NCBI GenBank assembly: GCA_016210495.1
Contig: JACQUC010000119.1
Coordinates: 1 to 51,047, forward strand
DNA: 51,047 nt
Direction: 5' to 3'
DNA from: Chloroflexota bacterium
GTDB taxonomy: Bacteria > Chloroflexota > FW602-bin22 > JACPRP01
The notes under the pieces are model-generated. The model searched no databases. It saw only the letters and a program-made list of their open reading frames with translations, and had not been told where the DNA came from. The translations under genes and the position numbers were made by a program. Shown piece by piece: positions 35,211 through 42,586 of this stretch; the first letter of the stretch is position 1, and each line of letters opens with the position of its first letter.

Positions 35211-37667
35211 TTAGAACAGATCGTCTAGCTCATCGTTACCCTCGGGCATCCGGCCGTGTTCTTGCAGGAAGCGCTGAAGCAACTCGCTCTCCCGCTTGGT
35301 GTACATTGGGTCCTTCTCGTAGCGGAAGTAGCGAGCCTTGGCGTTGCTTTGCAGTTGCTCTTCCATGCCCTGTCGCAGGTTGATGGTGCCGGCGATGTAG
35401 ATGACCATCTTGTCGGCGTCTAGCAGCTCGTAGGCTCCTTCGACGTCTGGCATGCTGGCAACGTTCTTGGCATCGAACTCCAGCCATTCCTCGGGCGGCA
35501 GGAACGGCGGAGATATCTGGAGCCGCAGACCGCACCTCAAGCAGCGCTTGGCCTCCGTGACGGCGGCGGCTTCGTCGAACCCAAGGTCGATGCGGGCGAA
35601 GCTATTCACCCGTTCGTCGAGGGGTAGGGTTGGCATCGTGGCGCGTGGCAAATACGCGAAGCCTTCTACCTTTCCGAGGTAAGGGTTGGGCTTGCTCGAT
35701 TGGGCCAGCTTTTCCTCGATGTTCCCGTCCCCGCCCAGGTACAGATCTATAGACATCGCGGCCTTGCGGCCGGCGGCGATGGACTCGACCACTGTCGAAG
35801 GGCTCCTCACGGCCTCACCGCCGGCGAAGATTCCCGGTGCGCCAGTCGCCAACGTGGTGGCATCGACTCCGATTGAGCCTCTAACGGTTTCTACCCTGCT
35901 GTTTCCCTCCAATAACGACAGGTCCGTTGCCTGGCCTATAGCCAAAATGATGGTGTCGGCCGCCAGCACGGTGGTAACCGATTCATCGAAGGTGGGATTG
36001 AACCTCCTGTCGGCATCGAAGACGGCCGTGCAGCGCACCAACTCTATGCCGTTCACCTTGCCGCCGTCACCGAAGACGCGCTTTGGTCCCCAGGAGAAGT
36101 TGAGGACAACACCTTCTTCGATGGCCTCTTGGATCTCCCATTCGAACGCCGGCATCTCGGCGCGGGATTCGAGGCAGGCTAGTTGAACCTGCCATGCACC
36201 GGCCCGCAGAGCCGTCAGAGCGACGTCGATGGCCACGTTGCCACCGCCGATGACGACCGTCCTCGGTCCCACCTCGGGATTTCGTCGCAGCCTGACGTCG
36301 CGCAGGAAGTCCAGCCCCCAAAGGACGCCGTCAAGCTGCGATCCATCGATGTTCAGCCTGCGGCTCAACTGTGCACCCACCGCCAGGAACACGGCGTCGT
36401 GCCTCTCGCGCAGGTCGTGCAGTGCCACGTCGCGGCCAATGGCGACATTGGTCTTGATCTCGACGCCCTGGGCGACGATTTCGTCGATCTCCTGCTTCAG
36501 CACCTCAATTGGGAGGCGGTATGCGGGCACGCCTGTTCTCAGCATGCCTCCCGGTTCCGGCAGCGCCTCGAGGACGGTCACCGCGTGGCCTTTTCTGGCC
36601 AGAAAGTATGCGGCTGTGAGGCCGGCCGGACCGGAACCGACGACGGCGACACGCTTGCCCGTCGGAGTGACGGGCTTCAGTCTTGTCTTCCAGACGCCGT
36701 CGTCGTGCTCCGCGGCGAACCGCTTCAACGAGCATATGGCTATCGGTTCGTTCACGGCGCGGCGCCGGCACTCCGTCTCGCAAGGATGGAAACACACGTG
36801 GCCGAGCACGGCGGGGAACGGGACCTTTTCCCTGATGGTGGCGACTGCTTCCGAGTACTTGCCAGACGAGATCTGGCCCACGTAGCGCGGCACTTCGATG
36901 CCCGCCGGGCAGGCGCTCTTGCAAGGAACCAAAACAGCCTCGCGATCGCCAGCCTTCAGGTCTTTGTCCAGCAGAGCGCCGGTAGGGCAGACCTCCACAC
37001 AGGCGGTGCAGAAGCGGCAGTCGGATTCCCGCATGCCCGGTCCTCCGATGGGTCCCACTATTCGCTCCTCGCCGCGATAGACGACGCCAACGGCTCCTAC
37101 GCCGCGGACGTCACGGCAAACGCGCACGCAGCGAGTGCAGCCGATGCAAAGATTGTAGTTGCGGGTAAACAATGGCTCGTCGGTAATTATCGGCAAGCCG
37201 GGGAAGATAAAGCGGGGTGTATCTTGCTTGATGCGGATGTACTCGCTTACCTTCTGCACCTCGCAGCGCCCGAACTTATCACAGCAGCGCTCCGGGACGG
37301 CGACGTTGCTCGAGCATTGCGTCCGGCTGCAACCTTGCCGCTGGGCGCATATGAGGCAGGCGTGTGGGTGCGTGGCGAGTATCTTGGCGAGGTTGTCGCG
37401 CCGCAACGCCTGGACGTTCGCCGTGCCGGTTTGCACGACCATGCCCTCGCGAATCGGCGTCTCACAGGCGGCCGGCAGATCTTTCGTGCCACCGATCTCC
37501 ACGACGCACAGCTCGCAGACACCGGCGGATGGCAGGTCAAGATGGGAGCACAAAGTTGGGATGTATATGTTTGCGGCGCGAGCGGCGTCGAGCACCGACG
37601 TACCATCTTTGGCACGCACTTGGATACCATCTATAGTTAAGGTGACTGTGTCCATATGCGACAGCAT
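35211..37667 (-). CDS. bzdV: BzdV-like NAD(P)H:ferredoxin oxidoreductase (2Fe-2S, 4Fe-4S, GltD fusion)
   Basis: This 818-residue modular flavoprotein has, in order: a NuoG/HydA-type [2Fe-2S] domain (C40, C51, C54, C68), a histidine/cysteine [4Fe-4S] region (HPHACLICAQRQGCSRTQC), a two-cluster ferredoxin (CIGCTRCVRVC; CRFCTACVEVCP), and a glutamate-synthase-small-subunit-like FAD/NAD(P) domain (VVGSGPAGLTAAYFLARKG, VVIGGGNVAIDVALTALRAG). The C-terminal tail is about 130 residues. In the Azoarcus bzd cluster, BzdV has the role of re-reducing the ferredoxin that feeds benzoyl-CoA reductase; the position after bzdQ and bzdM supports that here. The start could also be the internal ATG at 37655 (MDTVTLTIDG). 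Last gene of the minus-strand operon. Confidence 0.85.
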   Translation of the reverse strand: MLSHMDTVTLTIDGIQVRAKDGTSVLDAARAANIYIPTLCSHLDLPSAGVCELCVVEIGGTKDLPAACETPIREGMVVQTGTANVQALRRDNLAKILATHPHACLICAQRQGCSRTQCSSNVAVPERCCDKFGRCEVQKVSEYIRIKQDTPRFIFPGLPIITDEPLFTRNYNLCIGCTRCVRVCRDVRGVGAVGVVYRGEERIVGPIGGPGMRESDCRFCTACVEVCPTGALLDKDLKAGDREAVLVPCKSACPAGIEVPRYVGQISSGKYSEAVATIREKVPFPAVLGHVCFHPCETECRRRAVNEPIAICSLKRFAAEHDDGVWKTRLKPVTPTGKRVAVVGSGPAGLTAAYFLARKGHAVTVLEALPEPGGMLRTGVPAYRLPIEVLKQEIDEIVAQGVEIKTNVAIGRDVALHDLRERHDAVFLAVGAQLSRRLNIDGSQLDGVLWGLDFLRDVRLRRNPEVGPRTVVIGGGNVAIDVALTALRAGAWQVQLACLESRAEMPAFEWEIQEAIEEGVVLNFSWGPKRVFGDGGKVNGIELVRCTAVFDADRRFNPTFDESVTTVLAADTIILAIGQATDLSLLEGNSRVETVRGSIGVDATTLATGAPGIFAGGEAVRSPSTVVESIAAGRKAAMSIDLYLGGDGNIEEKLAQSSKPNPYLGKVEGFAYLPRATMPTLPLDERVNSFARIDLGFDEAAAVTEAKRCLRCGLRLQISPPFLPPEEWLEFDAKNVASMPDVEGAYELLDADKMVIYIAGTINLRQGMEEQLQSNAKARYFRYEKDPMYTKRESELLQRFLQEHGRMPEGNDELDDLF

Positions 37668-37683
37668 CTCCCCCCTCTGAGAT

Positions 37684-37719
37684 TAAAGGCTGGATAAAGA
37701 ATAACTTTTCCAGCCTTTA
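37684..37719 (-). terminator. Long inverted repeat between bzdM and bzdV
   Basis: TAAAGGCTGGA (37684-37694) pairs perfectly with TCCAGCCTTTA (37709-37719), an 11-bp stem with a 14-nt AT-rich loop. It lies 17 bp upstream of the bzdV start on the minus strand. Only a weak T-rich end follows (TTTAATC), so it may be an attenuator, an mRNA processing or stability element, or a regulator site that sets BzdV apart from the reductase genes. Confidence 0.55.
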
Positions 37720-37740
37720 CAGCATCCTCTTTCTGCACCG

Positions 37741-38016
37741 TTACCAGGAGTGGGCTATGCAGCCTGGCGCACAGGCCACCTGGCAGGGCAATTCCCTTGG
37801 CCCGCTAATCGGCTTGCAAGGGGCACAACTATACTTGATCTTCTTGCGATGCTCGTCCGTGACGGCGGCCACGTTCTCGTCGTAATCGTCGACGATCATC
37901 TCCAGTACGCCCGACGGACAAGCCTCCACACACTTGGCACAGCCATCGCACTTGTCGGTGTCGATGGTGATGAAGAACTCCCCTGAGCCATCCTTGTAGC
38001 CATAGTTAGCAAGCAT
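37741..38016 (-). CDS. bzdM: Ferredoxin, BzdM-like electron donor to benzoyl-CoA reductase
   Basis: This 91-residue ferredoxin has one classical cluster motif, CDGCAKCVEACP (residues 23-34). The second is expanded: CAPCKPISGPRELPCQVACA with a final C before the end. Benzoyl-CoA reductase operons of the Azoarcus type carry such a ferredoxin as the direct electron donor. It follows bzdQ by 16 bp and precedes bzdV by about 75 bp, separated from it by a strong inverted repeat. The symbol rests on operon position plus family. Confidence 0.8.
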   Translation of the reverse strand: MLANYGYKDGSGEFFITIDTDKCDGCAKCVEACPSGVLEMIVDDYDENVAAVTDEHRKKIKYSCAPCKPISGPRELPCQVACAPGCIAHSW

Positions 38017-38032
38017 GTTTCACCTCGAGTTG

Positions 38033-38905
38033 TTAGGCTACCTTGGTGCCCTTGTCGACGAGCGCCTTGGCGAAAAGCGCGGCGCCGAGCGCGCCGGCGA
38101 TCTGGGTGTCGAGCTTGGGCGCCATCGCCTTGACGCCCAGCTCCCGCTCGATTCTCTGGACCACGCCAGGGTTCTTACCGATGCCGCCAGTAATGGCGAA
38201 CTCGGGCTCGACGCCGATGCGCTCCAGCAGGGTCACGACCCGGTGCGCCATCGCCGAGTGGTACGCCGCAAGCACTTTGTTCTTGGGCCACCCTTCGCGC
38301 AGCAGGCCCGAGGCTTCCGATTTCGCGAAGACAACGCAGGTGCTGCTGACGGGGGGCGGTTCCTCTTCCACGGTGAGGGATAGCTGGCCGATCTCTTCGA
38401 TGGGAATAGCCAGCAGATCGGCGAAAACCTCCATGCCGCGACCTGTCCCGGCGGCGCACTTGTCGTTCATAAGAAACGCGGTTGCCTTGCCCTTCTCGTC
38501 GACGCGGATAGCCTTGCAGTCCTGGCCGCCCATGTCCAGTAATGTCTTTACCGCAGGCCCATACATGAAGTTGGCGCCTCGGGCGTGGCAGGCGATCTCG
38601 GTGATAGCGCGGTTGGCGAACGGGATATTGACGCGTCCATAGCCGGTGCCGACGATGTACTGGACGTCGGACTGCTGCAAGCCAGTTCCGTCGAGCGCCC
38701 AGTTGAGCGCCTTCTGGGCACTATCCGGGCTGTTCGAGCCGGTCCGCATGCTGGCATAGGCATAGAGCTCGCCGTCGACCATAATGACGCACTGCGAGCT
38801 AACCGAGCCGACGTCGATGCCGGCGCTGATGACGTTACCCGCTTTCCAATCCTTGTCGGGTGCCTTCCAGTTATATTCTGTCCATCTCCAATATTCTTTG
38901 GCCAT
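38033..38905 (-). CDS. bzdQ: Benzoyl-CoA reductase class I, ATPase subunit BzdQ
   Basis: This 290-residue ASKHA-fold ATPase of the BcrA/BadF/HgdC group carries the N-terminal extension MAKEYWRWTEYNWKAPDKDW that is characteristic of BzdQ-type subunits. The phosphate-binding loop is GIDVGSVSSQ, the bridging-cluster cysteines lie in NDKCAAGTGRG and GGQDCKAI, and the second nucleotide motif is ITGGIGKNPGVV. It dimerises with the related subunit encoded at 38933 through a shared [4Fe-4S] cluster, hydrolysing ATP to lower the potential of electrons for ring reduction. AGGAG precedes the ATG. The gap to bzdP is 27 bp. Confidence 0.93.
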   Translation of the reverse strand: MAKEYWRWTEYNWKAPDKDWKAGNVISAGIDVGSVSSQCVIMVDGELYAYASMRTGSNSPDSAQKALNWALDGTGLQQSDVQYIVGTGYGRVNIPFANRAITEIACHARGANFMYGPAVKTLLDMGGQDCKAIRVDEKGKATAFLMNDKCAAGTGRGMEVFADLLAIPIEEIGQLSLTVEEEPPPVSSTCVVFAKSEASGLLREGWPKNKVLAAYHSAMAHRVVTLLERIGVEPEFAITGGIGKNPGVVQRIERELGVKAMAPKLDTQIAGALGAALFAKALVDKGTKVA

Positions 38906-38932
38906 TTCAGAACTCCTATGGTTGTTTCGGCC

Positions 38933-39697
38933 TTAGGACGCCGCGACGACGGCGGCCCCAAGGGCGCTGATGTACTCGCAATCTTCCGGCACCAGGACTT
39001 TGGATTCCAAGCCCCTTTCCATCGCCGCGACGAAGGCAGGATTTCGCGCCATCCCGCCGATAACGGCCACGTCGTTTTCCACTCCCACGCGACGCACCAT
39101 CGAGATGATGCGGCTGGCGATGGCGTCGTGAATGGCCCGCGCGATGTCCTGTTTCGAGGTGTTCGAGTGCACGAGGGAAACCACCTCGGACTCCGCGAAC
39201 ACAGCGCACTGGGCGTTCATCGGCACGGAGTTGGTGGACTGGAGCGCGATCTGCGCCAACTCTTCAAGCTTCACCTCGAGGGCGCGGGCCATCGCCTCGG
39301 TGAAAGTGCCTGCGCCGGCAGCGCACTTTTCGTTGACCACGAAGTCGACGACCTTGCCCCTGGTGTCGACCCTGACACCGCGACCTTCTTCGGCGCCGAC
39401 GTCGATGACAGTCCGCACTGAAGGCATCAGGTAGACGATGCCCCGGGCGTCGGCGCCCACTTCGGTCACGTCGTCGTCGGCGAAAGGTGCATACTTGCGG
39501 CCCGCGCCGGTAGCGACGATGCGCGACACCCTATCCCTGGCAATGCCCGCTTCAGCCAGTGCGTCCGTGAGGGCCTGTTCCGCCGATGCTTTCTGGTCCA
39601 GCCCCCCTTGCACCAGGCTCTTGCCAATCAGCTTACCATCTTCCAAAACAACCACTTTTATCGTCTTGGCACCTATGTCAATGCCAGCGGTTGCCAT
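38933..39697 (-). CDS. bzdP: Benzoyl-CoA reductase class I, ATPase subunit BzdP
   Basis: This 254-residue ASKHA ATPase, the partner of BzdQ, has GIDIGAKTIKVVVLEDG at the N-terminus, NEKCAAGAGTFTEAMARAL with the cluster cysteine, and AVIGGMARNPAFVAAMERGL near the end. A second cluster cysteine, expected around residue 160-170 in this family, is less obvious: RTVIDVGAEEGRGVRV lacks the GGQDCK pattern seen in BzdQ, as is usual for the shorter partner. GGAGG lies 8 nt upstream of the ATG. The order N-O-P-Q is the same as in the Azoarcus operon. Confidence 0.9.
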   Translation of the reverse strand: MATAGIDIGAKTIKVVVLEDGKLIGKSLVQGGLDQKASAEQALTDALAEAGIARDRVSRIVATGAGRKYAPFADDDVTEVGADARGIVYLMPSVRTVIDVGAEEGRGVRVDTRGKVVDFVVNEKCAAGAGTFTEAMARALEVKLEELAQIALQSTNSVPMNAQCAVFAESEVVSLVHSNTSKQDIARAIHDAIASRIISMVRRVGVENDVAVIGGMARNPAFVAAMERGLESKVLVPEDCEYISALGAAVVAAS

Positions 39698-39737
39698 ATG
39701 TTGAATCCTCCCTAAACGTCAGTCGTCTTAGCACAGA

Positions 39738-41039
39738 CTAGTCTTCCATCTTATCGAAATTCATGCTTTCCATAAAAGCGTCGATTCGCGCGAACACGCG
39801 CGTCTCGTCGAACTCTCTTTCGTCCCCCATGTTGCCTTCGTAAGTCATAACCGGAATGCCGGCTTTCATCAGCCCCAAACGATTCTCGGCGATGCCAATG
39901 GACGTACCCTCGCAGCCTCGGTTGTAGTGCAGGATGACGCCATCCAGTTTCCACTCCTTGGCCATCCTGATTTGCATATCGGTCTTCAGTTGAGGATCGT
40001 AGAAGTGCTGCCACAGAGGCTTGCGTAGGTTCCACTTGGCCATTTCCCATAGTGCCTGCTCTCGCGTCTTGATTTCGACGCCCTTTTGCGCGGGCGTTTT
40101 GGCGGCGCCCCAGGAGCCGTCCGGCTGGTCTTCCCAGATGCCGACGAGACCATAGACGTAGAGGTTGCCGACGGAGACGGCGCCGAACTTCTGCAGATAC
40201 CGATACAGGTTTAAGAAGCCCCAGGGTGGCTGCGAGTCGGTGATCAACCGGCAGCGCTCGTTGGCGACGGCGGCGATGCCGTTGGCGATCCGGTCCTTAA
40301 CCTCCTCGCGCAGCTCTTCGTAGAAGTCGGCCATTTCCTTGTCGTGCTTGTGGATGGTGCCGAACACGTAAAGTGAGTGCATCGACTTCTCATCCAGCGG
40401 CACCGGCACGGCCTTGTTGAGCGCACAGATATCGGCCCAGACGGAGGCCGAACGGAATTCACTGTCGAGGGCCTCGATCAAAAGCTCGTCCTGATACTTG
40501 CGACCCAGGGCTTTCTCGAAGTACTCGATGGCCTCGTTGAACTGGTCGACCAGGTATTGCACCCTGCGGTCGTTCATCTCGTGCGAAGGGCCGGATGCTA
40601 CGTCGATGGCAAAGTAGGGAATCTTCTCGTATTCGGCCACGTGCTGATACCATTTGGTGTGGGTGCAGCAGATCTGCGACGTAAAGCAGAAGTCAGCCTT
40701 GGGCCACTTGCCGCCGAAGTTGTACTCATTCAGATACATCGAGCCGAAGTAGTTGCGCAGGTAGGAGCACAGGTCGCGGGCCCAGCCCCTCGCCTCCGCC
40801 GCTTCCTGACACTTCAGCGCAAAAGGCCGATTGAAGGCCACGCTGGCGCCATAGGGCTCGCCCGTGATATGGACGACGTCTCTGCCGAACCCCGCGAGGA
40901 GCGAGTCGAATGCCCACGTGCTGCCGGCCCAACGCAGATGCCCCTCTTCCGCGTAGACTTTGTAGTACTTCGTCCGCAACTCCTTAGCTTTGTTCCAGCA
41001 TTCCAAGGGCTTGGTCGGATATCTCCTTGTTTCGCTCAC
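39738..41039 (-). CDS. bzdO: Benzoyl-CoA reductase class I, catalytic-module subunit BzdO
   Basis: This 433-residue member of the HgdB/BcrB/BcrC dehydratase-reductase family binds the substrate-side iron-sulfur cluster. Recognisable BzdO-type segments are [20 protein letters not shown] at the start, [20 protein letters not shown] in the middle with the cluster cysteines, and [20 protein letters not shown] near the C-terminus with a further cysteine. It pairs with BzdN to form the ring-reducing half of the enzyme. GTG at 41039 follows GAGGG. It lies about 50 bp after bzdN. Confidence 0.93.
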   Translation of the reverse strand: MSETRRYPTKPLECWNKAKELRTKYYKVYAEEGHLRWAGSTWAFDSLLAGFGRDVVHITGEPYGASVAFNRPFALKCQEAAEARGWARDLCSYLRNYFGSMYLNEYNFGGKWPKADFCFTSQICCTHTKWYQHVAEYEKIPYFAIDVASGPSHEMNDRRVQYLVDQFNEAIEYFEKALGRKYQDELLIEALDSEFRSASVWADICALNKAVPVPLDEKSMHSLYVFGTIHKHDKEMADFYEELREEVKDRIANGIAAVANERCRLITDSQPPWGFLNLYRYLQKFGAVSVGNLYVYGLVGIWEDQPDGSWGAAKTPAQKGVEIKTREQALWEMAKWNLRKPLWQHFYDPQLKTDMQIRMAKEWKLDGVILHYNRGCEGTSIGIAENRLGLMKAGIPVMTYEGNMGDEREFDETRVFARIDAFMESMNFDKMED

Positions 41040-41088
41040 GAAAATCCCTCACTTAATACGAGCGCTAGCCGACGAAATCCAAGTTTCT

Positions 41089-42219
41089 TTAGAACAAATC
41101 CTCTTCGCCCAGGGTCTCGAGGAAAGCCTCCACGCGCGTTCGGAACTGGCCGTAGGGCACGGTGACGTCAAACTCGAGGAACAGGCTGGGAAAGCCATTG
41201 TCCTTCAGCTTCCAAGTAAGCGGTGGGATATCGCACTCGTGCGGGTCACAGAACTTCTGCTGAATGATGATCGCCCCCTTGACATCCCAGCCCTTCGCGA
41301 ACTCCAGAATGCGATCGAATCTGAGGCGCTGCGGCCAGTCCTTGGTGGGGCAAGGCGTTCTGTCGACATAGCGATTGGCGATCGTCTGGAGCGGATTACC
41401 GGTGGGCTTGGACTCATCCCAGAAAGCCCTGGTGCCGGTGCAGTGGTCGTCCACGACGATGGTTGCGCCGACGGACTCGACCATCCGGAAGAACTGGGTG
41501 TCGTCGTCCTCGCTGCCCACGATCATCAGTCTGGTACCGGCCTGGCGATTTAGTTTCCGCTTCGGTAGCTCCTCGAGGAATTGGGTTACCGTGGCGCTAT
41601 GCTCTTTCTTATCGACCATCTGGCTTGCCAGCACCATGTAGAGAGCTTCCAGGCCGGTAACGGGGGGGTTATCGGCCTTCCTGGCCTCGTACACTTGCTT
41701 CATCAGGCGCCGGTTCTCGTCGGTTGCTTCAATGGCATCGCCCAGCGCCTCGTCGGTGATCTTTTTGCCCGACCAACTCTCGAGGGCCGATCTAAACTGC
41801 TCCAGCTCGCCCAGCAGGAACGGCTTGGACGACGGGCTCTGAACGTGGTGGGGCATAGGAAGGTAGTAGCTAAAATCGACGGGAATGTGATGTTTCCAGC
41901 TTGTGAACGCCTGGCGGATGTGCAGGCACGACTGGGCAATCATGATGCCATCCAGGTAGTCGAACCTGCCCTTCAAACCCTGGGCCAGGCAGTCGCGGCA
42001 GAACGGGCAAAACATGCTGAATATGTGAGGCTCGGTGACGTCCTGGGGCTCGTGGCTGCCAAGAATGCGAACCGGTAGCATTCCCGCTGCGTAAATAATC
42101 TCTTCCGGCACGTAGGTACAAAAATAGCCGATGACCTTGCCGCCGGTCTTCTTTTTCCATTCCCTGGCATAGTCGTGGCGGTTGTCTCGCCAGGACTGGA
42201 ACTGCTCGACTGTTGACAT
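41089..42219 (-). CDS. bzdN: Benzoyl-CoA reductase class I, catalytic-module subunit BzdN
   Basis: This 376-residue HgdB/BcrB-family subunit has YFCTYVPEEIIYAAGMLPVR near the N-terminus, FCPFCRDCLAQGLKGRFDYL with the likely cluster cysteines, SCLHIRQAF, and MIVGSEDDDTQFFRMVESVG in the second half. These are typical of BzdN, which together with BzdO carries the benzoyl-CoA site. The ring is reduced by two electrons to the cyclohexadiene-carbonyl-CoA product. It is the first gene of the minus-strand operon. GAGGG abuts the ATG, an unusually short spacing, but the MSTVEQF start matches the family. A sigma70-like promoter lies about 180 bp upstream. Confidence 0.93.
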   Translation of the reverse strand: MSTVEQFQSWRDNRHDYAREWKKKTGGKVIGYFCTYVPEEIIYAAGMLPVRILGSHEPQDVTEPHIFSMFCPFCRDCLAQGLKGRFDYLDGIMIAQSCLHIRQAFTSWKHHIPVDFSYYLPMPHHVQSPSSKPFLLGELEQFRSALESWSGKKITDEALGDAIEATDENRRLMKQVYEARKADNPPVTGLEALYMVLASQMVDKKEHSATVTQFLEELPKRKLNRQAGTRLMIVGSEDDDTQFFRMVESVGATIVVDDHCTGTRAFWDESKPTGNPLQTIANRYVDRTPCPTKDWPQRLRFDRILEFAKGWDVKGAIIIQQKFCDPHECDIPPLTWKLKDNGFPSLFLEFDVTVPYGQFRTRVEAFLETLGEEDLF

Positions 42220-42351
42220 CCCTCTTTAATAACCTCCGGATGGTGTTTCCTTGGGCAATGTGTACCCACCCATCTCGCGGCAAACGATCAGAATCTGAAG
42301 CCACCCCTTCCCGGGGATGTCTGACCGCGCAAGAATCAATGGTTTCGCGAA

Positions 42352-42394
42352 CGTATGTCACAAAATTGTATATCGTCAAGTAAATGACACAAAC
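42352..42394 (-). promoter_or_regulatory. Direct repeats downstream of the bzd promoter (candidate operators)
   Basis: On the minus strand GTTTGTGTCATTTAC (42394-42380) and ATTTTGTGACATACG (42366-42352) share TTTGTG(T/A)CAT and lie 28 bp apart, about three helical turns. They overlap and follow the expected transcription start of the bzd promoter, the place where a repressor would sit. No regulator gene is in the window. Confidence 0.4.
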
Positions 42395-42396
42395 GC

Positions 42397-42425
42397 ATCA
42401 TAGTACAAGTCCGATGGGTTGTCAA
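42397..42425 (-). promoter_or_regulatory. Sigma70-like promoter for the bzd operon
   Basis: On the minus strand TTGACA (42425-42420), a 17-bp spacer and TATGAT (42402-42397): perfect -35, 5/6 -10 and optimal spacing. It reads toward bzdN (start 42219). Confidence 0.75.
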
Positions 42426-42460
42426 TGCTTTGTTCGGTGTCTTTCAAAGAGCCCGCAGGC

Positions 42461-42490
42461 TTGACAAATGCCATCCGCGTACTATATAGT
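42461..42490 (+). promoter_or_regulatory. Sigma70-like promoter for the bam-like operon
   Basis: TTGACA (42461-42466), an 18-bp spacer and TATAGT (42485-42490): perfect -35 and 5/6 -10. It reads toward bamB (start 42587). Confidence 0.75.
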
Positions 42491-42586
42491 ATGTGTCGGA
42501 AATCTGACGACCTGCGTTTTTTCGCCATATGATTTGCCGTTGCATGCTGTACTTCGCTTGCCGAGATACCGAGAGGGGCTAATCCG

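Larger units (their letters stand above)
42220..42586. other. 367-bp divergent promoter region between the bzd and bam-like operons
   Basis: No gene. It contains one strong promoter per strand (42397-42425 minus; 42461-42490 plus) whose -35 boxes face each other 35 bp apart, and a pair of direct repeats downstream of the minus -10. Both untranslated leaders are long: about 170 nt for bzdN and about 90 nt for bamB. The region is AT-richer than its surroundings. Confidence 0.75.

Noticed and set aside
36183..37640. A 485-codon plus-strand ORF opposite bzdV
   Set aside because: It lies antisense to a gene with clear ferredoxin and flavoprotein motifs and has no protein features of its own; long antisense frames are expected in GC-rich genes.
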